This document shows, in pieces, positions 1 to 7,798 of a DNA stretch of 16,275 nt. Both the position numbers and the translations under genes were made by a program. Origin of the DNA: Opitutales bacterium (GTDB lineage: Bacteria; Verrucomicrobiota; Verrucomicrobiia; Opitutales; T3Sed10-336); contig SLOW01000176.1 of the NCBI GenBank assembly GCA_007132315.1, positions 1-16,275 of the forward strand, given 5' to 3'. Within the stretch, counting starts at the first letter, position 1. Every line of letters begins with the position of its first letter. A model generated the notes under the pieces. That model worked only from the letters and a program-made list of their open reading frames with translations, had not been told where the DNA came from and did not search any database.

Positions 1-610
1 AAAAAAAGGACTCTGCATAAGATGTTGTATCATTAGCATTAGTTGGCGAATCAGTTATCATTATTTGTTTATTGCCAACAGTAAATCTTTTTCCTTCCGC
101 AGGAAGTCTTAGTTGTAAGAATAATTGTCCTCTTTCGTCGGAACGAATAGTTGCGCCTTCAGGACCAACAACATCAGGCATGCCTACAACTTCTCCAGTA
201 ATCAATGGTTGCGAATAGGTCAGCATAGAGCAATAATTGCTCATTTCTTCCCCATCAAAGAAAACATAATAAATTGTATTTGCTTTTAGTCCTTGTGTCT
301 TTATAGTCAAAGTCTGAGGACGAATATATGTCTGCAAAGAAACATCAGTAACAAAAGATCCAATTTCTTCAGTTTGTCTTACATTCATCAATGTTGTATT
401 GATGGTTGTAGGCGCTGTTTCTATTCTAACTTCTTCTGTTCTGTTAGTTTCAACAACAACCCTGGCAGGAGTTGTGGTTGTAAGAGTAAGATCACCACTT
501 TGACGTTCTGATACGGTTGCCAAATCCCTAATGGCGCTATTTGCTGCTGACGTAGAAGTAAATGTTCCTAATAATACTGCTCCGTCTGTATCACCTGAAC
601 GATCCCCTAA
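1..610 (-). CDS. Fragment of a T4-like phage virion structural protein (no start, no stop)
   Basis: Read on the minus strand in the frame whose codons cover bases 2-4, 5-7 and so on, this stretch is open throughout, giving about 200 residues. No start codon can be assigned and the left window edge cuts the C-terminal side. Recognisable segments in order are a Thr-rich stretch, TNRTEEVRIETAP, FVTDVSLQTYIRPQTLTIKT, GLKANTIYYVFFDGEEMSNYC, a Gly/Ser-rich stretch with RSDERGQLFLQLRLP, KRFTVGNKQIMITDS and DTTSYAESFF. This pattern (a 'yIRp..l.i...GLkpnt.yyvFFDG' block, then a 'sd..G...f.lP...F..G...i.itDs' block) is what I know from large structural proteins of T4-like cyanophages and marine myoviruses. 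The exact virion role (tail, baseplate or decoration) cannot be told. The AT-rich codon use (many AGA, ACA, TTA) is unlike every gene to the right. Family assignment is from memory. Confidence 0.6.
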
Positions 611-625
611 GCCACCAGCCCTTGA
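598..625. other. Composition break, probable chimeric junction
   Basis: Left of here the DNA is AT-rich and codes a phage-like protein on the minus strand. Right of here it is GC-rich and codes bacterial proteins on the plus strand. Both reading frames are interrupted: the phage gene has no beginning and the bacterial helical-repeat gene has no plausible beginning. Phage-like codons (TTA GGG GAT CGT TCA, minus strand) persist to about 608, and bacterial-like codons start by about 620, so the join cannot be placed more exactly. No integrase, attachment-site repeat, tRNA or insertion sequence end is visible around it. Confidence 0.7.
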
Positions 626-1350
626 TCGGATTGCTCCAGGTGCATCGCGAACTCGATGACGGCGCTCGATTCGAGGACGAGCTTGAGGGCTATATTTCGG
701 AATTCGGACGCGACGAAGCCGCCATGCATGAATTGAGCGCCATGGCGGGCCGGTGGACCGATCACGCGTTGGTGGAGCGGATCTACGAGCTCTGCCGTGA
801 ACACGGTCTCGATACCGAGGCGCCGGCCTACCACTGGATCGAAGCGCTGGTCGGCTCCGAACGGTACGCCCGGGCCCTGGATGTCGTTGAGAACTGGGAC
901 GAGGTGCCGGGTGAGTGGGAGAGAGGGTACGCGCTTCCGCTGAAGGCTCAGTTGACGGTGGCGCAGTTCGGTGTCGGGAATCGGGCCGAGGGACAAATCC
1001 TGATCGGGGAGTTGTTCGGTGAGGGATTCCTGCGGCCCGACCACTACACGACGATGGCGGAACGTTTGATGGGGCAGGGGGAGCACGGCCAGGCGCGTCG
1101 CGTGCTGGCCCATGTGCGCAACAACTACCCGTTGTTCAAGCAGGCCGTTTCCAAGCTCATCGAGCTCGACATGGAAACGCGAAATCGCAATGAGATTCTG
1201 ACCAATGTCCAGCGGTACCTGTCCATGCGGCAACCCTCGATCGATCTGCTGCGGCGGGCTTACAGTTTCATTGGCAGCGACCTGTTCATCTACGACAGCG
1301 AGCGCGAGGAGGTGCTGCACACCCTTGAAGACGCGCTCGGGGAGACTTGA
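610..1350 (+). CDS. C-terminal part of a TPR-like helical-repeat protein (5' truncated)
   Basis: About 245 residues remain, ending at TGA 1348-1350. An ATG at 562 is in frame, but the codons from 562 to about 610 lie in the AT-rich phage-like DNA, so it is not the natural start. The protein is almost entirely predicted helix with an alternating Ala/Leu/Arg/Glu pattern. Helix-turn-helix units such as 'ALVERIYELCREHGL', 'RYARALDVVENWDEV', 'TTMAERLMGQGEHGQARRVL' and 'EILTNVQRYLSMRQPSIDLL' look like tetratricopeptide or related repeats. No catalytic motif is seen. It lies 65 bases upstream of gspI on the same strand, so it may be the preceding gene of the secretion operon. No specific function can be assigned. 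Confidence 0.6.
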   Translation, partial: SHQPLIGLLQVHRELDDGARFEDELEGYISEFGRDEAAMHELSAMAGRWTDHALVERIYELCREHGLDTEAPAYHWIEALVGSERYARALDVVENWDEVPGEWERGYALPLKAQLTVAQFGVGNRAEGQILIGELFGEGFLRPDHYTTMAERLMGQGEHGQARRVLAHVRNNYPLFKQAVSKLIELDMETRNRNEILTNVQRYLSMRQPSIDLLRRAYSFIGSDLFIYDSEREEVLHTLEDALGET

Positions 1351-1415
1351 TCCGCCTCACCCCTCCCCCCTTGAAACTCCGCCCCGATTTCGGAGTTTAT
1401 CTCTTGGACACTTTG

Positions 1416-1922
1416 ATGCAGACATTCCTACGCACGCGGCAAATCCCAGGCCTCCCGCAACGCCGTTACGCCTTCACACTGGTGGAGGTGATGGTCGCGC
1501 TGGCGATATTCGGCATGGCCGTGGTGGTTCTGGGGGCGGCGTACGTCAATGTTCTGAACAGTTACGAATCGATCCGGAAGGATCAGATGGCCGACGAGGA
1601 GGTGGCGTTTGTGGTGTCGCGGATCCTCGCGCATCAGGTCCGGGAGGATTTCGAGAGCGGAGGCACCATCGAAACCCTTCATGCCGGGCGCTTTCAGTGG
1701 AGCGCCCACTTGGAGCGCACGGAGGTGGCCGACTTGTTCGAAGCGGAAATCCGCCTGACTCTGCCCGCGGCCGAGGTCGGAGAGCGGCGGCGCGAGCGGG
1801 TGAAAACCGTTTTTCTGTACCGTCCGGGCTGGGAGGAGCCGGTGGAAAGGGATCGGCTGCGCCTCGAAACGCGGGAGCGCCTGGAGCAGGCGCGGCAATC
1901 CAGGGAGTTGAATGGGCGATAA
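1416..1922 (+). CDS. gspI: T2SS minor pseudopilin, GspI-like
   Basis: A 168-residue type IV pilin-like protein. Residues 1-19 form a basic prepilin leader (RTRQIPGLPQRRYA). The pilin N-terminus FTLVEVMVALAIF follows from residue 20, with Glu24 at mature position +5, and a hydrophobic helix to about residue 44. The C-terminal domain (FQWSAHLERTEVADLFEAEIRL) fits GspI, which forms the pseudopilus tip with GspJ and GspK. The residue before the cleavage point is Ala19 (codon GCC) rather than the near-universal Gly. I chose ATG 1416 because it gives a normal leader length. A TTG at 1347 overlapping the preceding stop would add 23 residues with no pilin-leader character. The Shine-Dalgarno before 1416 is weak. 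The end overlaps gspJ by 11 bases. GspH cannot be fully excluded, but the position directly before gspJ and the sequence favour GspI. Confidence 0.75.
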   Translation: MQTFLRTRQIPGLPQRRYAFTLVEVMVALAIFGMAVVVLGAAYVNVLNSYESIRKDQMADEEVAFVVSRILAHQVREDFESGGTIETLHAGRFQWSAHLERTEVADLFEAEIRLTLPAAEVGERRRERVKTVFLYRPGWEEPVERDRLRLETRERLEQARQSRELNGR

Positions 1923-2661
1923 ATCGACACGTTGTGACAGCCGGTTGTTGGCGGGGGATCGCCTCTCCCGCCCGCGGCCGTTGCGGCCTCGCGGATTCAC
2001 GCTGATTGAGATCGTACTCGCTCTCACCCTGGCCGCCATGATCCTGGTCTCGATCAATATGTTCGTCTTCTCCATGGGCGAGCTTTGGGGACGGGGTGGT
2101 GACGATCGACTGTTCGAGCGGCACGTCAACGGGGTGACGCGTTTTCTGCAGAATAGCGTCAATCAGGCGACCATGGAAATGCGCCCCGAGGATCAGAACG
2201 GCGGAAACGAAAACGGGCCGGTGTTGAGTTCGGTTTATCTGTCGCTGCCCCCGTCCGAGCGCGGCTTTGGCGATCCCCATATCACGTTCGAATTGCTGGA
2301 AAGCCCCGGCATCCTGCTCTGGCCGGAGAACGCGCTCCCGTTCGTCGTTTGTTACCTGGAATTCACACGCGACGAGGGGCTGTTCGTGCTTTGGCACTCG
2401 CGCCTGGAGGAGAATTTCGAGGACGATCCGCCGCGGCGCACGCTGATATCGCCGTTCGTGCGCGAGGTGACCTACGAGTATTATGACTGGGAGGCGGAAA
2501 CCTGGTCCGAACGGCCGGATTTCGATCACGGTGACGACGGAGAGGAACTGCTTCCCGACCGGCTGCGAATTCGGTTCGCCTCGGATAAAATGGAAACCGA
2601 ACGGTTGGTAGCGCTGTCGAATCAAAGGCAGGGTGTGTTTTCAGCCACCGTGCAGCGATGA
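1912..2661 (+). CDS. gspJ: T2SS minor pseudopilin GspJ
   Basis: A 249-residue prepilin-like protein. A 28-residue basic leader ends in RPRG28, then FTLIEIVLALTLAAMI with Glu33 at +5. The hydrophobic helix runs to about residue 50, and the rest is a beta-rich periplasmic domain containing 'VVCYLEFTRDEGLFVLWHS' and 'FVREVTYEYYDWE'. The late '..V....YYDG/W..W....' pattern is typical of GspJ. Together with GspI and GspK it caps the pseudopilus that pushes substrates through the secretin. The start ATG 1912 lies inside the end of gspI, with GGGAG at 1903-1907 as ribosome binding site. The stop overlaps the next start as ATGA (2658-2661), a sign of translational coupling. Confidence 0.85.
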   Translation: MGDKSTRCDSRLLAGDRLSRPRPLRPRGFTLIEIVLALTLAAMILVSINMFVFSMGELWGRGGDDRLFERHVNGVTRFLQNSVNQATMEMRPEDQNGGNENGPVLSSVYLSLPPSERGFGDPHITFELLESPGILLWPENALPFVVCYLEFTRDEGLFVLWHSRLEENFEDDPPRRTLISPFVREVTYEYYDWEAETWSERPDFDHGDDGEELLPDRLRIRFASDKMETERLVALSNQRQGVFSATVQR

Positions 2662-3782
2662 ATAACAAGCGGATATCAGACGGCGCGAACCGGCGCGGGC
2701 GACTGGAACTCGCGGCGGGGTCCCGCCGCGGGGCGGTGCTCGTGTTCACGCTGATCATGATTTTCATCACGGCGGTGGCCTTGTTTCTTTTTATCGAAAA
2801 AGCCATTTACGAGATCCGTACCGAAGGTGTGTACAACGAGCGCGAGCGCCTGCGGCCGCACGCTTACTCCGCGCTCGAAACGGTGATGGCGGTCCTGCTG
2901 GACGTCCGCGAAATCGACGGCACCCTTTACGATCCCAGCCAGGGATGGGCCGATCCCTTTCAATACGCCGGAATCCGGTTCCCCGACGATCTCCGGGTCG
3001 AGGTGTCTTTTCACGATGAAACCGGTAAATTGCCCCTGTCGCAAATGGACCGGGAGCAATTGATTCTCCTCTTCGAGGAACTGGACTACGAGCAGACCCT
3101 GATTGAAGACCTGGCCGACGCATTGCTGGCCTGGGTGGATGAGAGCCACGATCAGGGCCGGGTCGCGGGCGGCTTTTCCGGGTACGACCGCGGGGACCTC
3201 CCTTACCGGGCCAGCCACCAGCCGCTCAGAAGTCTCTATGAACTGCGGGCGGTCGACGGGTTTCGCGATTTCTTTTTCGACTCCCGGGGCGTGCCGACCG
3301 ACGCGTTTTACCGATTTGCCGGCCTGGTATCCCTGCGCGATTTTCAGCAGGTCAACGTGAACAGCGCGCCGATTTCGGTGCTCCGGGTTTGGGGGCGATA
3401 CACCGAGGCCGACCAGTTGCGTTCGGCCGGCGAGTACCGCGAGGAATCATTCCGGCGCGATCGCGACTACTTCGAAAATCTAGGCGAGGCCAATGCCGAG
3501 CTGGGAACCGATTTGCCGGGGGGATCGTTCGCGACCGCCATCCGTTATCTCCGCGTTGAGGTTCGCGTCGGCGAGGGGGGACCTCATCACCGTTTGAGCG
3601 CCGTCCTCGATCTCGACACCTCATCGTCGGCGGACGGCATACCCGATCCGGGCGCCAACAACCGCATGGGTTCACCCGCGCCCAACGCCGCCAACGGACA
3701 GTCCGCGACGCGGGACCACACGCTGGAAAGTTTTCCGTTTACAATTTTGGAACTTCGCGAGAATGCTTCTATTGTGCATTGA
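2658..3782 (+). CDS. gspK: T2SS minor pseudopilin GspK
   Basis: A 374-residue protein, somewhat longer than usual GspK. A basic leader ends at RRG25, followed by AVLVFTLIMIFITAVALFLF. Position +5 is Phe instead of Glu, as expected for GspK, the tip pseudopilin that lacks the conserved Glu5. Family landmarks are 'VSFHDETGKLPLSQM' (117-130), 'LADALLAWVDESHD' (152-165), 'PYRASHQPLRSLYELR' (182-197) and 'QVNVNSAPISVLRV' (231-244), which matches the GspK helix-hairpin-helix-like domain. The C-terminal 55 residues after 'LDLD' are low complexity (Ser, Gly, Asn, Pro) and not typical. The start overlaps the gspJ stop by 4 bases; no clear Shine-Dalgarno is present, consistent with coupling. Confidence 0.88.
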   Translation: MNNKRISDGANRRGRLELAAGSRRGAVLVFTLIMIFITAVALFLFIEKAIYEIRTEGVYNERERLRPHAYSALETVMAVLLDVREIDGTLYDPSQGWADPFQYAGIRFPDDLRVEVSFHDETGKLPLSQMDREQLILLFEELDYEQTLIEDLADALLAWVDESHDQGRVAGGFSGYDRGDLPYRASHQPLRSLYELRAVDGFRDFFFDSRGVPTDAFYRFAGLVSLRDFQQVNVNSAPISVLRVWGRYTEADQLRSAGEYREESFRRDRDYFENLGEANAELGTDLPGGSFATAIRYLRVEVRVGEGGPHHRLSAVLDLDTSSSADGIPDPGANNRMGSPAPNAANGQSATRDHTLESFPFTILELRENASIVH

Positions 3783-3787
3783 GTAAG

Positions 3788-5035
3788 ATGGTGTTATTGG
3801 AGAAAATTCTGTCGGTGGACACCCTCGACAAGAACCCCACGGTGATTTTTTTGCCGGGGTCGCTGTTTTTCGTGCAGTCGGTTGACCTGCCGGGAAAAAT
3901 GGAACGCGCCGAGCTGCAATCGTTTGTGGAAATTGCCCTGGAGGAACGTTCCCCGTTTCCCATCAACCAGATTTATTACGGCGCCTATCACACGGAGGTC
4001 TCGAACCGGGCCCTGGTGTTCGCCGCCTATCGCAAACGATTCACCTCCGGCGAAAAGGAAATCTGGGAGGATGCGGATCTGGTGGTTCCCGATTTTGTCA
4101 GCCTGTTCGGCCGGAATCCCCGCGAGCCGGCGATTCACGTCCTCCTTCAGGAAAACACCGCCAGCGCGGTCTGTTTCGACGGCAACAACCCCGTTCCCGT
4201 TGACGTGGTTTCGCGCCAGCTCGACGCCGAGGCCTCGCCGCGGGAGCACGACGTGTCGGTTGAAGGGCTGGTGTCCCGCGTCCGTGCGGTGCACGGCGAT
4301 GTTCCGGTGCGGTATTTTCGACGGCAAGGCGAGGTGGTGCGCCACAAGGGACGGGTCGAATTTCCGTCGGTTCCGGTTTCCGCCGAGGGTGAAGCGCGCG
4401 GCGAACGCCAGTCGGAGTCCGGAGCGATCGACCGTTCGCTGGTCTCCGGGCTCGATGTCCGGGACAAGGAATTCCTGGCCGAACGACGTAAAACCGCCAC
4501 GAGGGACGCCTGGTTCTGGCGTTCTACGATGACGTTGGCGGCCATTCTGGTACTGCTGACGTTGGGTGAAATCGTCCTGGTGATCGGGAGTGGAACGCTG
4601 GAAAATCGCCAGGAACTCGTGGAAGCGAGGGCCGACGAGGTCGCCCGAATTCTCGAACAGCAGGAACTGGCCGAGCGGATGGAGGAACTGGGCCGCAATC
4701 AGTTGCTTCCGTTTGATATGCTCGCGGTTCTTAACGAGCACCGCCCGTCGTCGCTCCACTTCATCAGCACTGCGACGTCCGGATGGAACGGGATGCAAGT
4801 CAACGCCGTGACCAATAACACCGCCGATGTGAGCCGTTACGAAAGCGCGCTGCGGGATTCGGGCCATTTCGGACGAATCGAGATTCGGAACCAGCGGGTC
4901 AGCGACGGACAGACCACGTTTGTTTTGGAGGCCGAGTTTTTACCCGATTTCCTGCGGGAGCGTTCCGGTCTGGCTCAGGGGGGCACTTCAGACGTTCCGG
5001 CTCTGGCAGCGACGGTTGAGAGGAGGGCGCCATGA
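3788..5035 (+). CDS. gspL: T2SS inner-membrane assembly protein, GspL-like
   Basis: A 415-residue protein. Residues 1-235 are a cytoplasmic GspL-type domain ('FLPGSLFFVQSVDLPGKM', 'FVEIALEERSPFPINQIYYGAY'). Residues 247-267 form one membrane segment. Residues 270-300 form a charged coiled coil, and 305-387 a PilN/GspL-type periplasmic ferredoxin-like domain ('MLAVLNEHRPSSLHFIS', 'YESALRDSGHFGRIEI'). The role is to tie the GspE ATPase to the membrane platform and to pair with GspM. ATG 3788 was chosen, 5 bases after the gspK stop. A TTG at 3779 that overlaps the gspK stop would add only three residues. The 3' end overlaps gspM as ATGA. An ATPase-type nucleotide site, like that of PilM, is not visible. 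The tail after residue 390 is low complexity. Confidence 0.75.
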   Translation: MVLLEKILSVDTLDKNPTVIFLPGSLFFVQSVDLPGKMERAELQSFVEIALEERSPFPINQIYYGAYHTEVSNRALVFAAYRKRFTSGEKEIWEDADLVVPDFVSLFGRNPREPAIHVLLQENTASAVCFDGNNPVPVDVVSRQLDAEASPREHDVSVEGLVSRVRAVHGDVPVRYFRRQGEVVRHKGRVEFPSVPVSAEGEARGERQSESGAIDRSLVSGLDVRDKEFLAERRKTATRDAWFWRSTMTLAAILVLLTLGEIVLVIGSGTLENRQELVEARADEVARILEQQELAERMEELGRNQLLPFDMLAVLNEHRPSSLHFISTATSGWNGMQVNAVTNNTADVSRYESALRDSGHFGRIEIRNQRVSDGQTTFVLEAEFLPDFLRERSGLAQGGTSDVPALAATVERRAP

Positions 5036-5553
5036 AAGCTTTGTTTATGCGTATCAGCCGGCGCGAGAAGTACATGTTGGTATTGTTTCTCCTCGCTGTG
5101 GCGATCGTTTGGGGCGGGAATCTGATCGATCGCGCCGGCGCTCTGTCGCAGGGCTTTTCGTCTGTCGGTTACCTGCTGGAGGAACAGACCATCGTTCTGG
5201 ACAACGCCGAGGACATCGAGGCGCGCATGCGCGCCGGAGTCGAGAACCTCGATCCCGAACGCATCCTGAGCGGCACGCGTCTGATGAACGAGCTCGACAC
5301 GATCGCCCGTTCTCACGGCCTGAGCCGCGAAATCAATCCGCCCCGGAGTGACGAAGGTGAAGTGTTTTTCTTCCACTTGGTCAATGTCACCGTTCGGCAG
5401 GCCAATATCGGTTCGCTCATGGCCTTTGCCGATGACGTTCAGCGGAGAGCGCCGTACATGGGGCTCGAAGAGGTATCCCTCACGGCCGACCGCAACGATC
5501 CCCGCATGCTGAACGCCACATTTCGAATCTCTTCGGTGGAGCTGTCTCCTTAG
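5032..5553 (+). CDS. gspM: T2SS inner-membrane protein, GspM/PilO-like
   Basis: A 173-residue bitopic protein: a short basic cytoplasmic end with 'ISRREKYMLVLF', a single membrane helix at about 14-29, a helical linker (40-100) and a small alpha/beta periplasmic domain ('EGEVFFFHLVNVTVRQANIGSLMAFADDV'), as in GspM and PilO. It should dimerise with the GspL periplasmic domain. Its start has the best ribosome binding site of the operon, AGGAGG at 5021-5026, 5 bases before the ATG, and it overlaps the gspL stop by 4 bases. Sequence conservation in this family is low, so the call rests on architecture plus the position directly after gspL. Confidence 0.75.
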   Translation: MKALFMRISRREKYMLVLFLLAVAIVWGGNLIDRAGALSQGFSSVGYLLEEQTIVLDNAEDIEARMRAGVENLDPERILSGTRLMNELDTIARSHGLSREINPPRSDEGEVFFFHLVNVTVRQANIGSLMAFADDVQRRAPYMGLEEVSLTADRNDPRMLNATFRISSVELSP

Positions 5554-5653
5554 CGCCGGCCGTTCCTCCAGAGGACATCCGGTCTTCAGATTGGAACCCT
5601 CTATTACAAGTCCGAACAATCCATCCATCACGTCCGTTTCAACTGGTTTATTC

Positions 5654-7780
5654 ATGTTACTCAGATTGTTTTTCGTTTCGTTTCTCGCCATCGCGCTGAC
5701 CGCTTCCGTTTCCGCTCAGGAGATGGAGGACGAGTGGGATGACGACTTCCTCGATATGCCGGGCGGGGACCGCGAGTCCGATCTCATTCCCGACATGGAT
5801 GAGGAAGAGGAGCCGGTCATCGACCGCATCGTCTTTCGCGACGACTCCCTCGATCAGGTGCTGACCTTTCTCGAACGTCTCACCGGCCGGTCGATCATCC
5901 GGCCCCAGCAGCTGCCGTCGGCGGCCATCACCTTTAACAGTCAGCGGCCCCTTACCCTCACCGAGGCGATCCTCACCCTGGAAACGCTCCTCAGTATCAA
6001 CGGCATCACGGTTGTTCCACTGGGGGATTTTCTTCTCAAGGTGGTTCCGGCCGGCCATACCCAGCAGCACGCTCCGGAGTTGATTCTCGATTCTGCGCTC
6101 GACCTCATGCCCAGCGGCCGGGTGGGAACCCGTTTCTTTCAGTTGGAGTATCTGCGGATCGACGAGTTTCAGCAGCGTATCCAACCGATCCTGACGCCCC
6201 AGGTTGGGAATGTCATTCCGTTCGAAAAGGCCAACGCGCTCCTGATCACCGAAACCGTGAGCAATATGCAGCGGATCGAGACCATCCTCGATGCGGTTGA
6301 TCGGCCGGTTGACGGCAATCTGGAAACCAAGTTTTACGATATCCGGTACGCCCAGGCCCAGGAGTTGGCCAGCCGGCTGAACAGTCTCCGCCAGACGGCG
6401 CTCGAGCGGCAGATCAGTTCGGATACGGTGATCGAGGCGGACGAGCGGACCAATCAGCTCATCCTGGTGACCGATCCCCGGAATATGGAATTTTTCGACC
6501 GTTTTGTGGAGCGGATGGATGTCGAAACGGATCCCCGCACCCGCAACGAGGTTATTCAGCTCAAACACGCCGACGCCGAAGAGGTCGCTTCGCTGTTGAG
6601 CCAGCTCGTGTCCCAGCAACTCGGCCAGACAGGTCAGCAGGCCCGTCCCGGCGCGAACGGCCGCCCCCGCCGCCCCGAAGCCGAGCGGGAGCCTGAGGCC
6701 CCCGACGGCGAGCCGGCGCCCGAGCCGGAAACACCGGCCGAGGCGGAGACCCTGCCTACGGAAATTCAGGACATCGCCGAGGATTTGATCGACGAAATGG
6801 CTTCCGAATTCAGCAGTCTCCTCACGATCCTCGCCGACGAGCGGACCAATTCGCTGGTGGTTTCGGGAACGGAAAACGATATCAACTTGATCGAGGCGCT
6901 GGTGAGCAAGATCGATGTTCTGCTCGCCCAGGTTTTCATCGAGGTCGTTATCGCCGAGGTCAGTCTCAGTGAGGAACGGGCCCGTGGTATCGACAGTTTC
7001 GGATTCGAGTACACCCGCGGGGGCGATACCGAATTGGGGATCGGCGGTCCGGGCGTGGACGGCCGGGGGATGGAGTTCGGCTTCGCCGGCACGCTCACCG
7101 ATTACACGATCAACGGCATTATCGGAATCGCTCAGAGCAAGGGGGAAATCGATATCCTCTCGGTACCGAGTATTTCCACGACCCACAACCGCGAGGCGCG
7201 AATCATCGTCGGTGAGGCGCGGCCGATCGTCACGTCATCCGTGCAGGACACCGGAATCACCGGCTTTCGCTCCCAGGTGCAATTCCGCGACATTGGTATC
7301 GAATTGACGGTGACGCCGCTGATCGGGATCGACGGCGTGATCCAATTGGAGATCGAGCAGTTGGTGGACAACGTGGTCGATCAGGTCGAGGTGGGCGGCA
7401 ATCTCCAGCCGGTCATCGGCCGTAAGGAGGCTACCTCTTTCGTGAGCGTCGCGGACGGTGATATGGTCGTCCTGGGCGGCCTCCAAAACGAAGAGCTTCG
7501 CGATACGCAACGCCGGATGGCGATCCTGGGTTATATCCCGATCCTGGGTCGCCTGTTTTCCCCGACCCGGGTGGAGTCGCAGAAAACCGAGCTGCTCCTC
7601 TTCATCCGGCCTACGGTTTTACCGGCAATCGAAGATACCCAGTTGCATGCGCGGCGACAAATCGATACGCTGTCTCAGCGGGATCGCATTCTGGAACTCG
7701 TCGAGCAGCGGGCTCAACCGGAGGCTCGGGAACGGGACCGTCTCGTTCCCGCGCAGCGTTCCTCCCGGGTTCACGATTGA
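5654..7780 (+). CDS. gspD: T2SS outer-membrane secretin GspD
   Basis: A 708-residue secretin. Residues 1-21 are a signal peptide ending ALTASVSA with cleavage before Gln22. Residues 22-55 are strongly acidic and unusual. The N0 domain spans about 56-131 and N1/N2 about 155-290 ('FFQLEYLRIDEFQQRI', 'FYDIRYAQAQELASRL', each ending in an 'A(D)ERTN.L(I/V)'-like strand). N3 starts at 297 and is split by a Pro/Glu/Arg-rich linker at 326-368. The secretin core is at about 425-655, with 'ILSVPSISTTHNREARIIVG' and the signature 'VSVADGDMVVLGGLQ' to 'LLLFIRPTVLP'. ATG 5654 was chosen because it exactly begins a signal peptide; a TTG at 5591 would bury it. The 100 bases before the gene contain no obvious terminator or strong promoter. 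The C-terminal tail (656-708) is charged and helical, perhaps replacing the S-domain used for pilotin binding; that is inference. Confidence 0.92.
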   Translation: MLLRLFFVSFLAIALTASVSAQEMEDEWDDDFLDMPGGDRESDLIPDMDEEEEPVIDRIVFRDDSLDQVLTFLERLTGRSIIRPQQLPSAAITFNSQRPLTLTEAILTLETLLSINGITVVPLGDFLLKVVPAGHTQQHAPELILDSALDLMPSGRVGTRFFQLEYLRIDEFQQRIQPILTPQVGNVIPFEKANALLITETVSNMQRIETILDAVDRPVDGNLETKFYDIRYAQAQELASRLNSLRQTALERQISSDTVIEADERTNQLILVTDPRNMEFFDRFVERMDVETDPRTRNEVIQLKHADAEEVASLLSQLVSQQLGQTGQQARPGANGRPRRPEAEREPEAPDGEPAPEPETPAEAETLPTEIQDIAEDLIDEMASEFSSLLTILADERTNSLVVSGTENDINLIEALVSKIDVLLAQVFIEVVIAEVSLSEERARGIDSFGFEYTRGGDTELGIGGPGVDGRGMEFGFAGTLTDYTINGIIGIAQSKGEIDILSVPSISTTHNREARIIVGEARPIVTSSVQDTGITGFRSQVQFRDIGIELTVTPLIGIDGVIQLEIEQLVDNVVDQVEVGGNLQPVIGRKEATSFVSVADGDMVVLGGLQNEELRDTQRRMAILGYIPILGRLFSPTRVESQKTELLLFIRPTVLPAIEDTQLHARRQIDTLSQRDRILELVEQRAQPEARERDRLVPAQRSSRVHD

Positions 7781-7798
7781 TCGAAACGAATTGCAACC

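Noticed and set aside
293..511. Small plus-strand open frame (72 codons) in the AT-rich part, Cys/Ser-rich product
   Set aside because: It lies opposite the continuous phage-like minus-strand frame, whose product has recognisable structure; the plus product has none.
562..609. ATG at 562 as the start of the helical-repeat protein
   Set aside because: The first 16 or so codons are the antisense of phage-like DNA; the frame is open across the junction only by chance.
1..610. Left end as part of a resident prophage
   Set aside because: No other phage gene, integrase or attachment site is present and the fragment is cut mid-gene; a chimera explains it more simply.
607..1320. 237-codon minus-strand open frame
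   Set aside because: Shadow of the helical-repeat gene caused by GC-rich codon bias; no family pattern.
1347..1415. TTG 1347 as the gspI start
   Set aside because: It would place a 42-residue leader before the pilin helix; ATG 1416 gives a normal leader.
5657..7186. 509-codon minus-strand open frame opposite gspD
   Set aside because: GspD on the plus strand has clear secretin domains; the long antisense frame is a compositional shadow.
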